The notes under the pieces: generated by a model
Database searches by the model: none
Told to the model about the DNA's origin: nothing
What the model saw: the letters and a program-made list of their open reading frames with translations, nothing else
Assembly: GCA_017480265.1 (NCBI GenBank)
Contig: JAFVAZ010000046.1
Location: forward strand, 1-13,914
DNA: 13,914 bases
Reading direction: 5' to 3'
From: Clostridia bacterium
GTDB lineage: Bacteria; Bacillota; Clostridia; Oscillospirales; Acutalibacteraceae
Shown: piece by piece, positions 1 through 7,186 of the stretch
How positions within the stretch are numbered: position 1 is the stretch's first letter
Layout of the letters: the number at the start of each line of letters is the position of its first letter
Made by a program: the position numbers and the translations under genes

Positions 1-2252
1 AGAGCAAAAAAATCTTTAAATAAAGTAATCCCTACTAAAAAACCTATACTCATTGTGGCAAATAAAGTTTTGCGAAGCAAATTAAATGGATTGCATATTT
101 TAAAAAGCAGCAAAAGTCCGATAAATCCGGAAGATATTACACACAGAGTAGATACTTGCGAGTTGCTTAGGAAAACAAACACAGAGGCTACCATTATAAA
201 CAGGATGCTTGCCACAATCGATAACCCTCCCGGCAAAGCTTTGGTAACAATATTTATGAAAAGGCGCCCCTTGATGCGCTCTTTGTTTGGCTCAAGCGCT
301 AAGATAAATGAAGGGATTCCTATTGTCAAAACGCTGGTAAGGGTCATCTGGATAGGCATAAATGGATACGGCATATTTATAAAAAGGAAGATAATCGCCA
401 ATAAAGTTGCATAAATCGTTTTGACTAAAAAAAGCGATGAGGACCTTTGTATATTGTTGATGGATCGGCGCCCCTCCGCCACTACTTTGGGCATTGCATC
501 GAAGTTTGAGTTTAAAAGTATCAGCTGAGAAACATTCTTAGCTGCGGCACTCCCTGAAGCCATAGCAATACTGCAGTCAGCTTCTTTAAGCGCCAAAACG
601 TCGTTTACACCGTCCCCCGTCATTGCTACAGTATGGCCTTGTTTTTTTAGTGCGCAGATTAATTTTTTCTTCTGCAGAGGGGAAACCCTACCAAATATAG
701 AAAATTTAGCTGCTGCATTTTCTATCTCTTCGTCTGTTTTTAATTTGGAGAGATCAATGCATTTGTTGGCATTTTTCACTTGCATCTGTGAGGCAATACT
801 AGATACTGTATTTACGTTGTCCCCAGATATAATCTTTATATCTACATCTTGTTCTTTAAAGTAATTTAGCGTATCTTTGGCTTGCTCTCGGATTTTATCT
901 TTAATTAATATAAACCCTATTAACTCGATGTCTGTGGGGAGTTGGTTGCATTTAAATTCATTGTGCGATTTAGCCACTGCAACTACACGGTTATCTTTAG
1001 AGAAAGCCGCTATCTGTTTTTTTAATTTTTCGGTCTGCTTTTCCCCCAGGATAAACTCCGGCGCACCCAATATAAAGCTGCCGTAGCCTTTTTTGAAAGC
1101 TCCTGACCACTTTTTATCAGAAGAAAAAGGTATAATAACATCTGCAGATATAAGCTTAAAATGATTTATATGGTTAAACGTTTGCTTAATAGCATTAAAC
1201 GTAGCGGTATTATCTTGTAAAGCTGAAGATAAAAAGCACAAAGCCTCCGTGAGGTCCTTATTTGAGTAAGGTCCCATCGGAACAGTTTTATTCACTATCA
1301 TTATTCCTTCCGTCAGCGTACCGGTTTTATCAAGGCATAATGTATCTACACGAGCTAAAGTTTCTATGCAATAGAGCTCTTGCACGAGGACTTTGCTCCT
1401 TGCGAGCCTAACAACACTCACAGCTAAAACGGTACTTGTAAGGAGCACCAACCCTTCTGGGATCATCCCGATGAGCGCTGCCGATGTACTGATAACGGCA
1501 TTTCCCAGATTCGCATAATTTTCCATCTGCTTTATAAATAGCCAAACACCTATGGGGATTATTAGTACGGAGATAATTAAGATTATTTTATTAAAAGTCT
1601 TCATAATCTCAGAATTTACTTTTTTGATGTATTTAGCGTCCTTTGAGATAGTAAAAGCGTAGTTTTGGTCGCCAATATGCTCTACCTGAGCATAGCAGAA
1701 ACCGCTGGAGATAAAGCTGCCCGATAATAACATATCTCCATTAGTTTTGTGCACAGGGTCAGATTCCCCCGTCAGCAGCGATTCATTTACTTCACATTCA
1801 CCTTTCAAAATTCTACAGTCAGAAGGGATCTGATTACCTTGCCGTAGAATGATAACATCATCAAGTACGAGGTCGTTTATACCCACAGGGACGATTTTAC
1901 CATTCCTTACAGTGTCTATCTTAGAAGAAGCCACGATGGAAAGCTTATCTACCGTTTTTTTGGCTCTGATTTCCTGATAGGTCCCTATAATTAAGTTCGA
2001 GATAACTACACCCATGAAAAGTAAATTTTTATAAGACCCAACATATAATATAGCAATGGCTAAGATGAAATTTATAAGATTAAAAAGGGTAAATAAGTTA
2101 TTTTTTATTATAGTAGGGATAGTTTTAGTTTTCAGGGAAGATTCTTTATTCAAAAGATCATCCCGGATCCTTTCGCGTATCTGTCCTTCGGTTAATCCAA
2201 AATTCACTTGAGGGGCGTATCTTTTTATACTATTATTTTGAATATTTACCAT
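1..2252 (-). CDS. P-type cation-translocating ATPase, CtpE/YoaB-like, C-terminus cut by window edge
   Basis: Reading the minus strand from ATG at 2252 gives 750 codons without a stop to the left edge, so the 3' end is missing, probably a few tens of residues judging from family length. It is an integral membrane pump that moves a cation by cycles of aspartate phosphorylation. Visible motifs are the actuator TGES at 161-164, PEGL in membrane helix 4 at 265-268 (context IGMIPEGLVLLTS), the phosphorylation site DKTGTLT with Asp308, a nucleotide-binding stretch with KWSGAF and GAPE, and the hinge GDGVND at 546-551. A hydrophobic pair lies at about 47-90, and several C-terminal helices include IGIPSFILALEPNKER. 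There is no N-terminal heavy-metal domain and no CPC motif, so it is not a copper or zinc P1B pump. The helix-4 and C-terminal motifs resemble mycobacterial CtpE, reported as a calcium transporter, and Firmicutes YoaB/YfgQ. The ion here is not shown by sequence. The ribosome site GGGAG lies 7 nt before the ATG. Confidence 0.93.
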   Translation of the reverse strand, partial: MVNIQNNSIKRYAPQVNFGLTEGQIRERIRDDLLNKESSLKTKTIPTIIKNNLFTLFNLINFILAIAILYVGSYKNLLFMGVVISNLIIGTYQEIRAKKTVDKLSIVASSKIDTVRNGKIVPVGINDLVLDDVIILRQGNQIPSDCRILKGECEVNESLLTGESDPVHKTNGDMLLSGSFISSGFCYAQVEHIGDQNYAFTISKDAKYIKKVNSEIMKTFNKIILIISVLIIPIGVWLFIKQMENYANLGNAVISTSAALIGMIPEGLVLLTSTVLAVSVVRLARSKVLVQELYCIETLARVDTLCLDKTGTLTEGIMIVNKTVPMGPYSNKDLTEALCFLSSALQDNTATFNAIKQTFNHINHFKLISADVIIPFSSDKKWSGAFKKGYGSFILGAPEFILGEKQTEKLKKQIAAFSKDNRVVAVAKSHNEFKCNQLPTDIELIGFILIKDKIREQAKDTLNYFKEQDVDIKIISGDNVNTVSSIASQMQVKNANKCIDLSKLKTDEEIENAAAKFSIFGRVSPLQKKKLICALKKQGHTVAMTGDGVNDVLALKEADCSIAMASGSAAAKNVSQLILLNSNFDAMPKVVAEGRRSINNIQRSSSLFLVKTIYATLLAIIFLFINMPYPFMPIQMTLTSVLTIGIPSFILALEPNKERIKGRLFINIVTKALPGGLSIVASILFIMVASVFVFLSNSQVSTLCVISSGFIGLLLLFKICNPFNLLRKTLFATMSIGFLVGITLFKDFFA

Positions 2253-2301
2253 CCACTATCTCCCAATATAATCTACTTTCGCTTTTTATTGATTTTACTT
2301 A

Positions 2302-2330
2302 ATTATATATACATAAAAATTTACTGTCAA
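2302..2330 (-). promoter_or_regulatory. Sigma-A promoter of the P-type ATPase gene
   Basis: On the minus strand a perfect TTGACA (2325-2330) is separated by exactly 17 nt from a perfect TATAAT (2302-2307). The start codon at 2252 lies about 43 nt beyond the expected transcription start. This is the best promoter match in the window and points to strong basal expression, with a leader too short for a typical riboswitch. Confidence 0.85.
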
Positions 2331-2344
2331 ACATATCCGCCCCA

Positions 2345-2370
2345 AAGCAGCCCTATATATCATGCTGCTT
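2345..2370. repeat. Short inverted repeat between divergent genes
   Basis: AAGCAGC (2345-2351) and GCTGCTT (2364-2370) are perfect inverted arms around a 12-nt AT-rich centre. The repeat lies between the ATPase promoter and the ylmC-like gene. No T-run follows, so it is not a normal terminator. It could be an operator or a 5' leader hairpin of the ylmC-like gene; nothing in the sequence decides this. Confidence 0.4.
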
Positions 2371-2413
2371 GAGGGGGAGAAAAGTATAGATTCTAAGGCT
2401 GGGGGTGAGAGCC

Positions 2414-2710
2414 GTGCATTGCAGAGTGGTAGACCTAAGAAATAAAGAAGTGATACATGTAAAAACCGGGATGCGCTTAGGTTGTGTAGATGACGTGGAG
2501 ATAGATACCGTTTCTGCCAAAGTTTTAGGCGTTGTAGTATTTGGTAGATTAAGATTTTTTGGGTTATTTGGGCGAGAAGACGATTTATTCGTAAGGTGGG
2601 ACGAGATAAGCGTGGTAGGAGATGATACCCTGCTAGTTAATTGCAATATAGGGAGGCGCAGATGCCGAAAAAAGTTCAAAAACTTTTTCCATTTTTTTCG
2701 GCTAAAGTAA
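2414..2710 (+). CDS. YlmC/YmxH-family PRC-barrel protein
   Basis: A protein of about 98 residues. The core reads RNKEVIHVKTGMRLGCVDDVEID, then a hydrophobic strand with LRFFGLFGRE and VRWDEISVVGDDTLLV. This is the pattern of the small PRC-barrel proteins called YlmC/YmxH in Firmicutes, whose role is poorly defined; some PRC-barrel proteins bind partners in RNA processing or photosynthesis. I prefer the GTG at 2414: GGGGGTGA (2401-2408) is a good ribosome site 5 nt upstream, and family members begin about this far before the KEV motif. A GTG at 2405 would overlap that site, and one at 2426 would trim the first strand. The end is unusual: after the barrel, a basic and aromatic tail (RRRCRKKFKNFFHFFRLK) is encoded by terminator-like DNA. 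The gene precedes pcrA on the same strand but is separated from it by hairpins. Confidence 0.75.
   Translation: MHCRVVDLRNKEVIHVKTGMRLGCVDDVEIDTVSAKVLGVVVFGRLRFFGLFGREDDLFVRWDEISVVGDDTLLVNCNIGRRRCRKKFKNFFHFFRLK
2664..2702 (+). terminator. Terminator-like hairpin inside the 3' end of the ylmC-like gene
   Basis: Two alternative stems are possible. AAAAAGTT (2669-2676) pairs with AACTTTTT (2681-2688) around a 4-nt loop and is followed after three bases by seven T residues (2692-2698), a weak intrinsic terminator. Alternatively GCCGAAAAAA (2664-2673) pairs with TTTTTTCGGC (2693-2702), a 10-bp outer stem. The structure lies within the reading frame, which stops at 2710. Whether it terminates transcription cannot be told from sequence. 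Confidence 0.45.
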
Positions 2711-2718
2711 AGTCTATT

Positions 2719-2750
2719 TTTGCAGTGAAAAAGGAACACATATCTGCAAA
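2719..2750. repeat. Inverted repeat downstream of the ylmC-like gene
   Basis: TTTGCAG (2719-2725) and CTGCAAA (2744-2750) are perfect 7-bp inverted arms with an 18-nt spacer. No T-run follows. It is the second of three dyads in the 200 nt between the ylmC-like gene and pcrA. Function unknown. Confidence 0.3.
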
Positions 2751-2775
2751 GAAAACGACGATCAAATGGAGTTTT

Positions 2776-2800
2776 TCAAATGCTTTCATTTGATTTTTAT
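2776..2800 (+). terminator. Intrinsic terminator between the ylmC-like gene and pcrA
   Basis: TCAAATG (2776-2782), loop CTTT, CATTTGA (2787-2793), then TTTTTATT. The stem is short and AT-rich, but the tight loop and the U tract directly after it fit an intrinsic terminator. An upstream copy of the left arm (ATCAAATG, 2761-2768) could compete for the same right arm and give a switchable fold. Confidence 0.5.
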
Positions 2801-2829
2801 TTGCAAAAATTTTAAAAATGAGTTAAAAT
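2801..2829 (+). promoter_or_regulatory. Candidate promoter of pcrA
   Basis: TTGCAA (2801-2806), 17-nt spacer, TAAAAT (2824-2829), about 33 nt before the ATG at 2863. Each box is one or two bases from consensus. The region is very AT-rich, so chance matches are easy, but the place directly after a terminator is right. Confidence 0.4.
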
Positions 2830-2862
2830 TATATTATAAAATAATCAGAAAGAACGGTCTTT

Positions 2863-5235
2863 ATGATGAATAATTTGAAAAACAAATTTTTAGAATTGAG
2901 AAGAAAAATAATAGAAAAAGAATTTTCACGAATGAACGATATGCAAAAAAAAGCCGTATTTGCCGTAAATGGCCCGGTTTTGATCTTAGCCGGTGCCGGC
3001 AGCGGGAAGACCACCGTGCTGATAAATCGAGTTGCTAATCTTATAAAATACGCCGATGCCTTCCAGAGCGAGGAGATCCCAGAAAATGTAGATAGCGACC
3101 TTATCAAGAAAATGGAAAAAGCGCTCAAGTCGAAAAACCTCAACACAGACCAATCTTTAGCCTCACAATTAGTCCGAGATCAGGTGTTCCCTTGGCAGAT
3201 CTTAGCCATAACATTTACCAACAAAGCAGCAAATGAGCTGAAAGATAGATTGGTGGCTACCTTGGGGGATATTGGGAGAAACATCTTTGCATCGACGTTC
3301 CACTCAACTTGCGCTGTTATCTTGAGGAAGCATGCCGATAAATTAGGGTATAGCGGCCATTTTACGATTTATGATACAGAGGACTCCTGCAGACTAATAA
3401 AGACGATACAATCCGAGCTAAATATAGACGATAAAGTTTTATCGTACAAATCTATACTAGGAGAAATCTCACGAGCAAAAGATAGGCTGATATCACCAAA
3501 TGAATATAAAAATAACGCCGGGACGGATTATAGGCTATCTAGTATATCGAAGGTGTACGATGTTTATCAGAGAAGGCTGGCAGAAGCAGATGCGATGGAC
3601 TTTGGTGATTTGCTTTATAATACCGTTGTGCTTTTTAAGAAAAATCCTGAAGTCTTAGATTTTTATCAGAATAAATTTCACTACGTAATGGTTGATGAAT
3701 ATCAAGATACGAACTTTGTGCAATATGAATTTATACGGTTGATCAGTCAAAAACATAAGAACCTCTGCGTAGTGGGGGACGATGACCAAAGCATATATAA
3801 GTTTAGAGGTGCTACGATTGAAAATATTTTAAACTTCGAAAAAACCTTTAAAAATGCTATGGTAATCAGGTTAGAGCAAAATTACAGATCTAGCCAAAAT
3901 ATTTTGAGTGCTGCTAATGAAGTAATAAAAAATAATAATTCCAGAAAATCAAAGACGCTTTGGACGGAAAATCCGGAAGGAGAGAAGCTACACGTCCATA
4001 CAGCAGCAAACGAAACCGACGAAGCTGAGTATATAGCCAATAATATATTGGATGATGTCTCTAAAGGTAGGCAGTATTCAGATTTCGCGGTACTATATCG
4101 GGTAAATGCACAATCAAACAGCTTAGAGAAGATGTTCATAAAGTCTGGGATCCCATATAGGATCATCGGCGGGCATAGATTTTACGAAAGAAAAGAAATA
4201 AAAGATATGCTGGCTTATTTAAGCGTTGTAAATAACCCAAACGACGAAGTCCGGCTAAAAAGAATCATAAACCAGCCCAAAAGATCCATTGGTAGCCGAA
4301 CACTTGAGAGGTTATACGAGTTGGGAGCTTCTACGGGTGAGAGTCTCTTGCACTTGATGCGACACGCCGAAGAATATACCGACTTGCAAAGGTATAGCAA
4401 TAAGCTCAAAAAATTTGCAGCCTTAATAGATGAGCTTATAAATTTTGCAGAGAGCGAAGACTATTCATTGCACAAGCTTTATGAAGTAATACTGGAAAAA
4501 ACAGACTACAAAAACTACCTCTTAGCAGAGAAAGATGAGAGTGAAAATCGCATAAAAAACATCGAGGAGCTTTTGTCTAATATCTTGAAATACGAAGAGG
4601 AATATGGAGAAAATGCAACTTTGCCTGGATTTTTAGAAGAAGTTTCGTTGTTTACGGATGTAGACAACTTTGATTCAGATTCTAATGCCGTGACATTGAT
4701 GACGATGCATTCTGCTAAGGGGTTAGAGTTCCCGATAGTTTATTTGCCGGGCTTTGAGGAAGGAGTATTCCCGGGGGCCCAGACTTTATATAACGAGAGC
4801 GAAATCGAAGAAGAAAGGCGCCTAGCTTATGTAGGGATGACCCGAGCTAAGGAAAAGCTTTATATAACGAAAGCTCAGATGCGGATGATTTTTGGGAGTA
4901 CCTCTAGATATAAACCGTCTCGCTTTCTGCTGGAAATTCCTCAGGATTTAATAATCGCAACTGAGAGTGATAAGCCGATTCAAAATTTTGTTCAGTTTTT
5001 ATCCAAACCTAAAACCACTTTAGTGATAAAAAATCTTGGCAAATTCTCTAGACCTCAGCCGAAGAATATAGAAAAATACATAAACGGCGATAAAGTTAAT
5101 CACAAAGTCTTTGGGAGAGGCACGATCATCTCTGCCACAGCTATGGGGAACGATACGCTTATTGAAATATCTTTTGATAAAGTAGGCAATAAAAAGCTGA
5201 TGGCAAACTTTGCAAAATTAGAGAGAATAACCTGA
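2863..5235 (+). CDS. pcrA: ATP-dependent DNA helicase PcrA/UvrD type (SF1A)
   Basis: A 790-residue 3'-5' DNA helicase for nucleotide excision repair, clearing proteins or stalled RNA polymerase from DNA, and rolling-circle replication. The motifs are complete: Q motif NDMQKKAV (25-32); Walker A GAGSGKTT (44-51, Lys49); TFTNKAANEL (118-127); DEYQDTN (278-284); GDDDQSIYKFRGA (305-317); QNYRSSQN (339-346); TLMTMHSAKGLEF (611-623); and RRLAYVGMTRAKEKL (652-666). The C-terminal part, about 741-788 (GDKVNHKVFGRGTI onward), is the Tudor-like domain that in PcrA contacts RNA polymerase, and it separates PcrA from Rep. It is longer than the usual 720-750 because of an N-terminal leader (ELRRKIIEKEF) and an insert of about 35 residues after motif I, features I recall from Oscillospirales. 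That leader supports the ATG at 2863 over the ATG at 2932. The next codon is also ATG and the ribosome site is weak. Confidence 0.95.
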   Translation: MMNNLKNKFLELRRKIIEKEFSRMNDMQKKAVFAVNGPVLILAGAGSGKTTVLINRVANLIKYADAFQSEEIPENVDSDLIKKMEKALKSKNLNTDQSLASQLVRDQVFPWQILAITFTNKAANELKDRLVATLGDIGRNIFASTFHSTCAVILRKHADKLGYSGHFTIYDTEDSCRLIKTIQSELNIDDKVLSYKSILGEISRAKDRLISPNEYKNNAGTDYRLSSISKVYDVYQRRLAEADAMDFGDLLYNTVVLFKKNPEVLDFYQNKFHYVMVDEYQDTNFVQYEFIRLISQKHKNLCVVGDDDQSIYKFRGATIENILNFEKTFKNAMVIRLEQNYRSSQNILSAANEVIKNNNSRKSKTLWTENPEGEKLHVHTAANETDEAEYIANNILDDVSKGRQYSDFAVLYRVNAQSNSLEKMFIKSGIPYRIIGGHRFYERKEIKDMLAYLSVVNNPNDEVRLKRIINQPKRSIGSRTLERLYELGASTGESLLHLMRHAEEYTDLQRYSNKLKKFAALIDELINFAESEDYSLHKLYEVILEKTDYKNYLLAEKDESENRIKNIEELLSNILKYEEEYGENATLPGFLEEVSLFTDVDNFDSDSNAVTLMTMHSAKGLEFPIVYLPGFEEGVFPGAQTLYNESEIEEERRLAYVGMTRAKEKLYITKAQMRMIFGSTSRYKPSRFLLEIPQDLIIATESDKPIQNFVQFLSKPKTTLVIKNLGKFSRPQPKNIEKYINGDKVNHKVFGRGTIISATAMGNDTLIEISFDKVGNKKLMANFAKLERIT

Positions 5236-5311
5236 TATAGGTATGCAAAAAGCTTGACAGAAAAAATTAAAGCCAAAATATGTACTACACATTTTATAAA
5301 GTCCTTTTTAG

Positions 5312-5347
5312 GATAAAGGGTAAACCCTCGGAGGTTTACCCTTTATC
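5312..5347. terminator. Strong hairpin at the convergent pcrA/htrA ends
   Basis: GATAAAGGGTAAACC (5312-5326) and its exact complement GGTTTACCCTTTATC (5333-5347) form a 15-bp perfect stem around the 6-nt loop CTCGGA. The right arm holds the last three codons and the stop of htrA (minus strand). Its place suits a shared bidirectional terminator, but no T-run follows the stem in either direction; the plus strand has TTTTTA just before it instead. It may act as a 3' stability hairpin or a roadblock rather than a classical terminator. Confidence 0.6.
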
Positions 5348-6787
5348 TTCTATCAATGTTACGTTAACGTCAAACGTAGAGCCTTCTCTAGTAATCGGAG
5401 ATAATCTAAAGAGGGTAAGAGTTACTATATCTCCGGGTTTATGCTTAGCAAGTTCCCCATACAGATCGGAGGTAGACTTAACAGTAACGTTATCTATCTT
5501 GGTAATTATGTCTCCCACTTGGATATTCTGCTGAAAAAGGCTGCTATCTTTGCTTATCTCCATGATGAGCACGCCTTGCGGCACGTTTTCCGCTTGAGCT
5601 TCATAAGCTGAGATCGGTCTTACAGTTATCCCTATCTTTACTCGATCTGAAACATATCCATTTTTAATAATATCATCAACAATTGTTTTTACCATATTGA
5701 TTGGGATTGCAAAGCCTAAAGCTTCATAATCCATCCTCTTAGCTGTATTTATTCCCACTACTTGCCCATACATATTCACTAGCGCGCCCCCGGAGTTACC
5801 AGGATTAATGGCAGCGTCTGTTTGGATATACTTCACTAAGCTATTCTGAGAACTTAAAGACCGATTAAGCGCAGAGACTATCCCTCTCGTTAAAGAATTA
5901 GAAAATTCTAATCCTCCGGGATTGCCTATAGCCAATACCCACTCGCCTACGTTTAGTTCGTCGGAATTTCCAAATTGCGCAGCAGTTAAGTCTTGCGCAT
6001 CTATTTTTAAAACAGCTAAGTCGGTCCTAGTATCATACCCTACAACCTTTGCTGGATATTCTTTTTTATCAATTACTACAGTGACACTGTATTTATTGTT
6101 ATTCCCAATGACGTGCGCATTCGTAATGATATACCCATCGCTTTTCATGATGATACCGGAGCCTTGACCGATCCCGGACGAAAAGAGCCCTTGACCGGGG
6201 TTGTATGTTACAATCCCTACAATTGACGGGACTATTTTTTTGTAAATTGCTTCTGCTGTCATGGTGCCTTCTGTATCTGTTTTGTCCACAGTATCTAGCG
6301 TTGCTGCATCTTGGGTTTCTGTAGATTTAAATTGGCTGAAAATATCAAAGTTGTTGTTCTTTAAATAAGAAGCCGCCAATGCCGAAAATATAAAAAGTAA
6401 AACCAGCGAGGCAATAGACCCGAATATCCACAAAAATATCTTTAAGCCCGGATCCATTTTCCTTTTTACGTTACTCTGTACTCTTGGCCTTAAGTTTTTT
6501 GTTAGTTGATCATTTGAGAAGATAATGTCCCGCGGGATTTCCGGTGCTCCTGAAGAGTTACTTACAGATTTCTTTTCGCTATCCATTTCATTTCTGAGGG
6601 GAGCCTCAACTTTAGGGCTTTTATTATTCTCATAGTTTAAAAAGTCATCCGGCGTATTCTTTTGTTCAGATAGAGTCTCGCGTTTTACAATAAAAGTATC
6701 ATTGCTTTCTGCGTCGTCTTTTTTAGATAATATCATCTCACTATCATTTCTTGGGTCAGTATTTTGCGTGTTTTCTTTATTATCCAT
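5336..6787 (-). CDS. htrA: Membrane-anchored HtrA/DegP-type trypsin-like serine protease with PDZ domain
   Basis: A 483-residue protein that degrades or refolds damaged extracytoplasmic proteins. Residues 1-112 are charged, Asn/Ser/Glu-rich and probably disordered in the cytoplasm. One membrane segment lies at about 116-141 (KIFLWIFGSIASLVLLFIF), with no signal-peptidase site evident, so it should be a type II anchored protein with its protease outside. The protease domain spans about 178-375. The triad is His225 (ITNAHVI), Asp256 (RTDLAVL) and Ser332 (NPGNSGGAL); QTDAAINPG precedes the serine as usual. A single PDZ domain follows at about 383-465 (GVLIMEI, VGDIITKIDN). One PDZ and an N-terminal anchor match Gram-positive HtrA/HtrB/YyxA rather than two-PDZ periplasmic DegP. 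The ribosome site AAGGAG (6798-6803) lies 10 nt before the ATG. It is convergent with pcrA and divergent from mreB. I saw no CssR-like operator. Confidence 0.94.
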   Translation of the reverse strand: MDNKENTQNTDPRNDSEMILSKKDDAESNDTFIVKRETLSEQKNTPDDFLNYENNKSPKVEAPLRNEMDSEKKSVSNSSGAPEIPRDIIFSNDQLTKNLRPRVQSNVKRKMDPGLKIFLWIFGSIASLVLLFIFSALAASYLKNNNFDIFSQFKSTETQDAATLDTVDKTDTEGTMTAEAIYKKIVPSIVGIVTYNPGQGLFSSGIGQGSGIIMKSDGYIITNAHVIGNNNKYSVTVVIDKKEYPAKVVGYDTRTDLAVLKIDAQDLTAAQFGNSDELNVGEWVLAIGNPGGLEFSNSLTRGIVSALNRSLSSQNSLVKYIQTDAAINPGNSGGALVNMYGQVVGINTAKRMDYEALGFAIPINMVKTIVDDIIKNGYVSDRVKIGITVRPISAYEAQAENVPQGVLIMEISKDSSLFQQNIQVGDIITKIDNVTVKSTSDLYGELAKHKPGDIVTLTLFRLSPITREGSTFDVNVTLIEDKG

Positions 6788-7012
6788 TTCAAATTTTCTC
6801 CTTAAAAAAATAATTAAATTTTTAATCTTTTATAATACTATAGTAACACATAAAAGAATATTATTTAAGTTTATTTTTTCTTGAAATTAAAATTAATGGC
6901 GTAATGTTTCTTCTTTGGGTAATATTCCTCGATATATTCAAAATAAACCCCACGGCACCTACATACATTTCTTCTTGCATTTTATTATCTTTTCGCCAAT
7001 AAAAAATATTTG

Positions 7013-7042
7013 TTGAAAAAGGGTATATATTTGTAGTATACT
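7013..7042 (+). promoter_or_regulatory. Candidate distal promoter of mreB
   Basis: TTGAAA (7013-7018), 18-nt spacer, TATACT (7037-7042); both boxes are one base from consensus. Transcription would start about 135 nt before the mreB ATG, giving a long leader. Confidence 0.45.
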
Positions 7043-7117
7043 TTATAATGAAGCTTTACAAAAGGAATAATAAACTTATCATTTAAAGAATTAATTCCGG
7101 ATGACCTATTAATTTGT

Positions 7118-7148
7118 TTGATAAAATTTATATTTTTAAGCCTATAAT
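7118..7148 (+). promoter_or_regulatory. Candidate proximal promoter of mreB
   Basis: TTGATA (7118-7123) and a perfect TATAAT (7143-7148) with a 19-nt spacer, which is longer than ideal. The start would fall near 7155, about 20 nt before the ribosome site AGGAGGA (about 7174-7180). It may act in tandem with the distal candidate. Confidence 0.45.
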
Positions 7149-7186
7149 ATAAAAATAACAGTGGTGAAAAAATAGGAGGAGCAAAT

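Larger units (their letters stand above)
6788..7186. other. Divergent control region between htrA and mreB
   Basis: About 400 nt of AT-rich DNA without a supported gene. It holds the htrA ribosome site near its left end, two candidate plus-strand promoters for mreB (listed separately) and the mreB ribosome site. A 39-codon minus-strand ORF at 6861-6980 lacks a ribosome site and resembles nothing I know. For htrA I see only AT-rich boxes such as TATTAT near 6830 on the minus strand, with no convincing -35, so its promoter is not called. Confidence 0.6.

Noticed and set aside
55..1086. Plus-strand open frames within the first 1.1 kb
   Set aside because: They are shadows of the P-type ATPase, which is continuous on the minus strand with DKTGT, TGES and GDGVND motifs.
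2353..2739. Minus-strand open frame of 128 codons opposite the ylmC-like gene
   Set aside because: Its product is a low-complexity Ser/Thr/Pro-rich shadow; the plus-strand frame has the PRC-barrel pattern and a ribosome site.
5254..5284. Perfect TTGACA on the plus strand after pcrA
   Set aside because: The only -10-like box (TATGTA) is 19 nt away and poor, and it would drive transcription antisense into htrA through the strong hairpin. Probably chance.
5280..5534. Plus-strand open frame of 84 codons over the htrA 3' end
   Set aside because: Antisense shadow of htrA, whose protease and PDZ motifs are unambiguous; no ribosome site or family match.
6861..6980. 39-codon minus-strand ORF (starting MQEEMYVGAVGF) between htrA and mreB
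   Set aside because: No ribosome site before its ATG, no recognisable family, and the DNA is AT-rich enough for such frames by chance.
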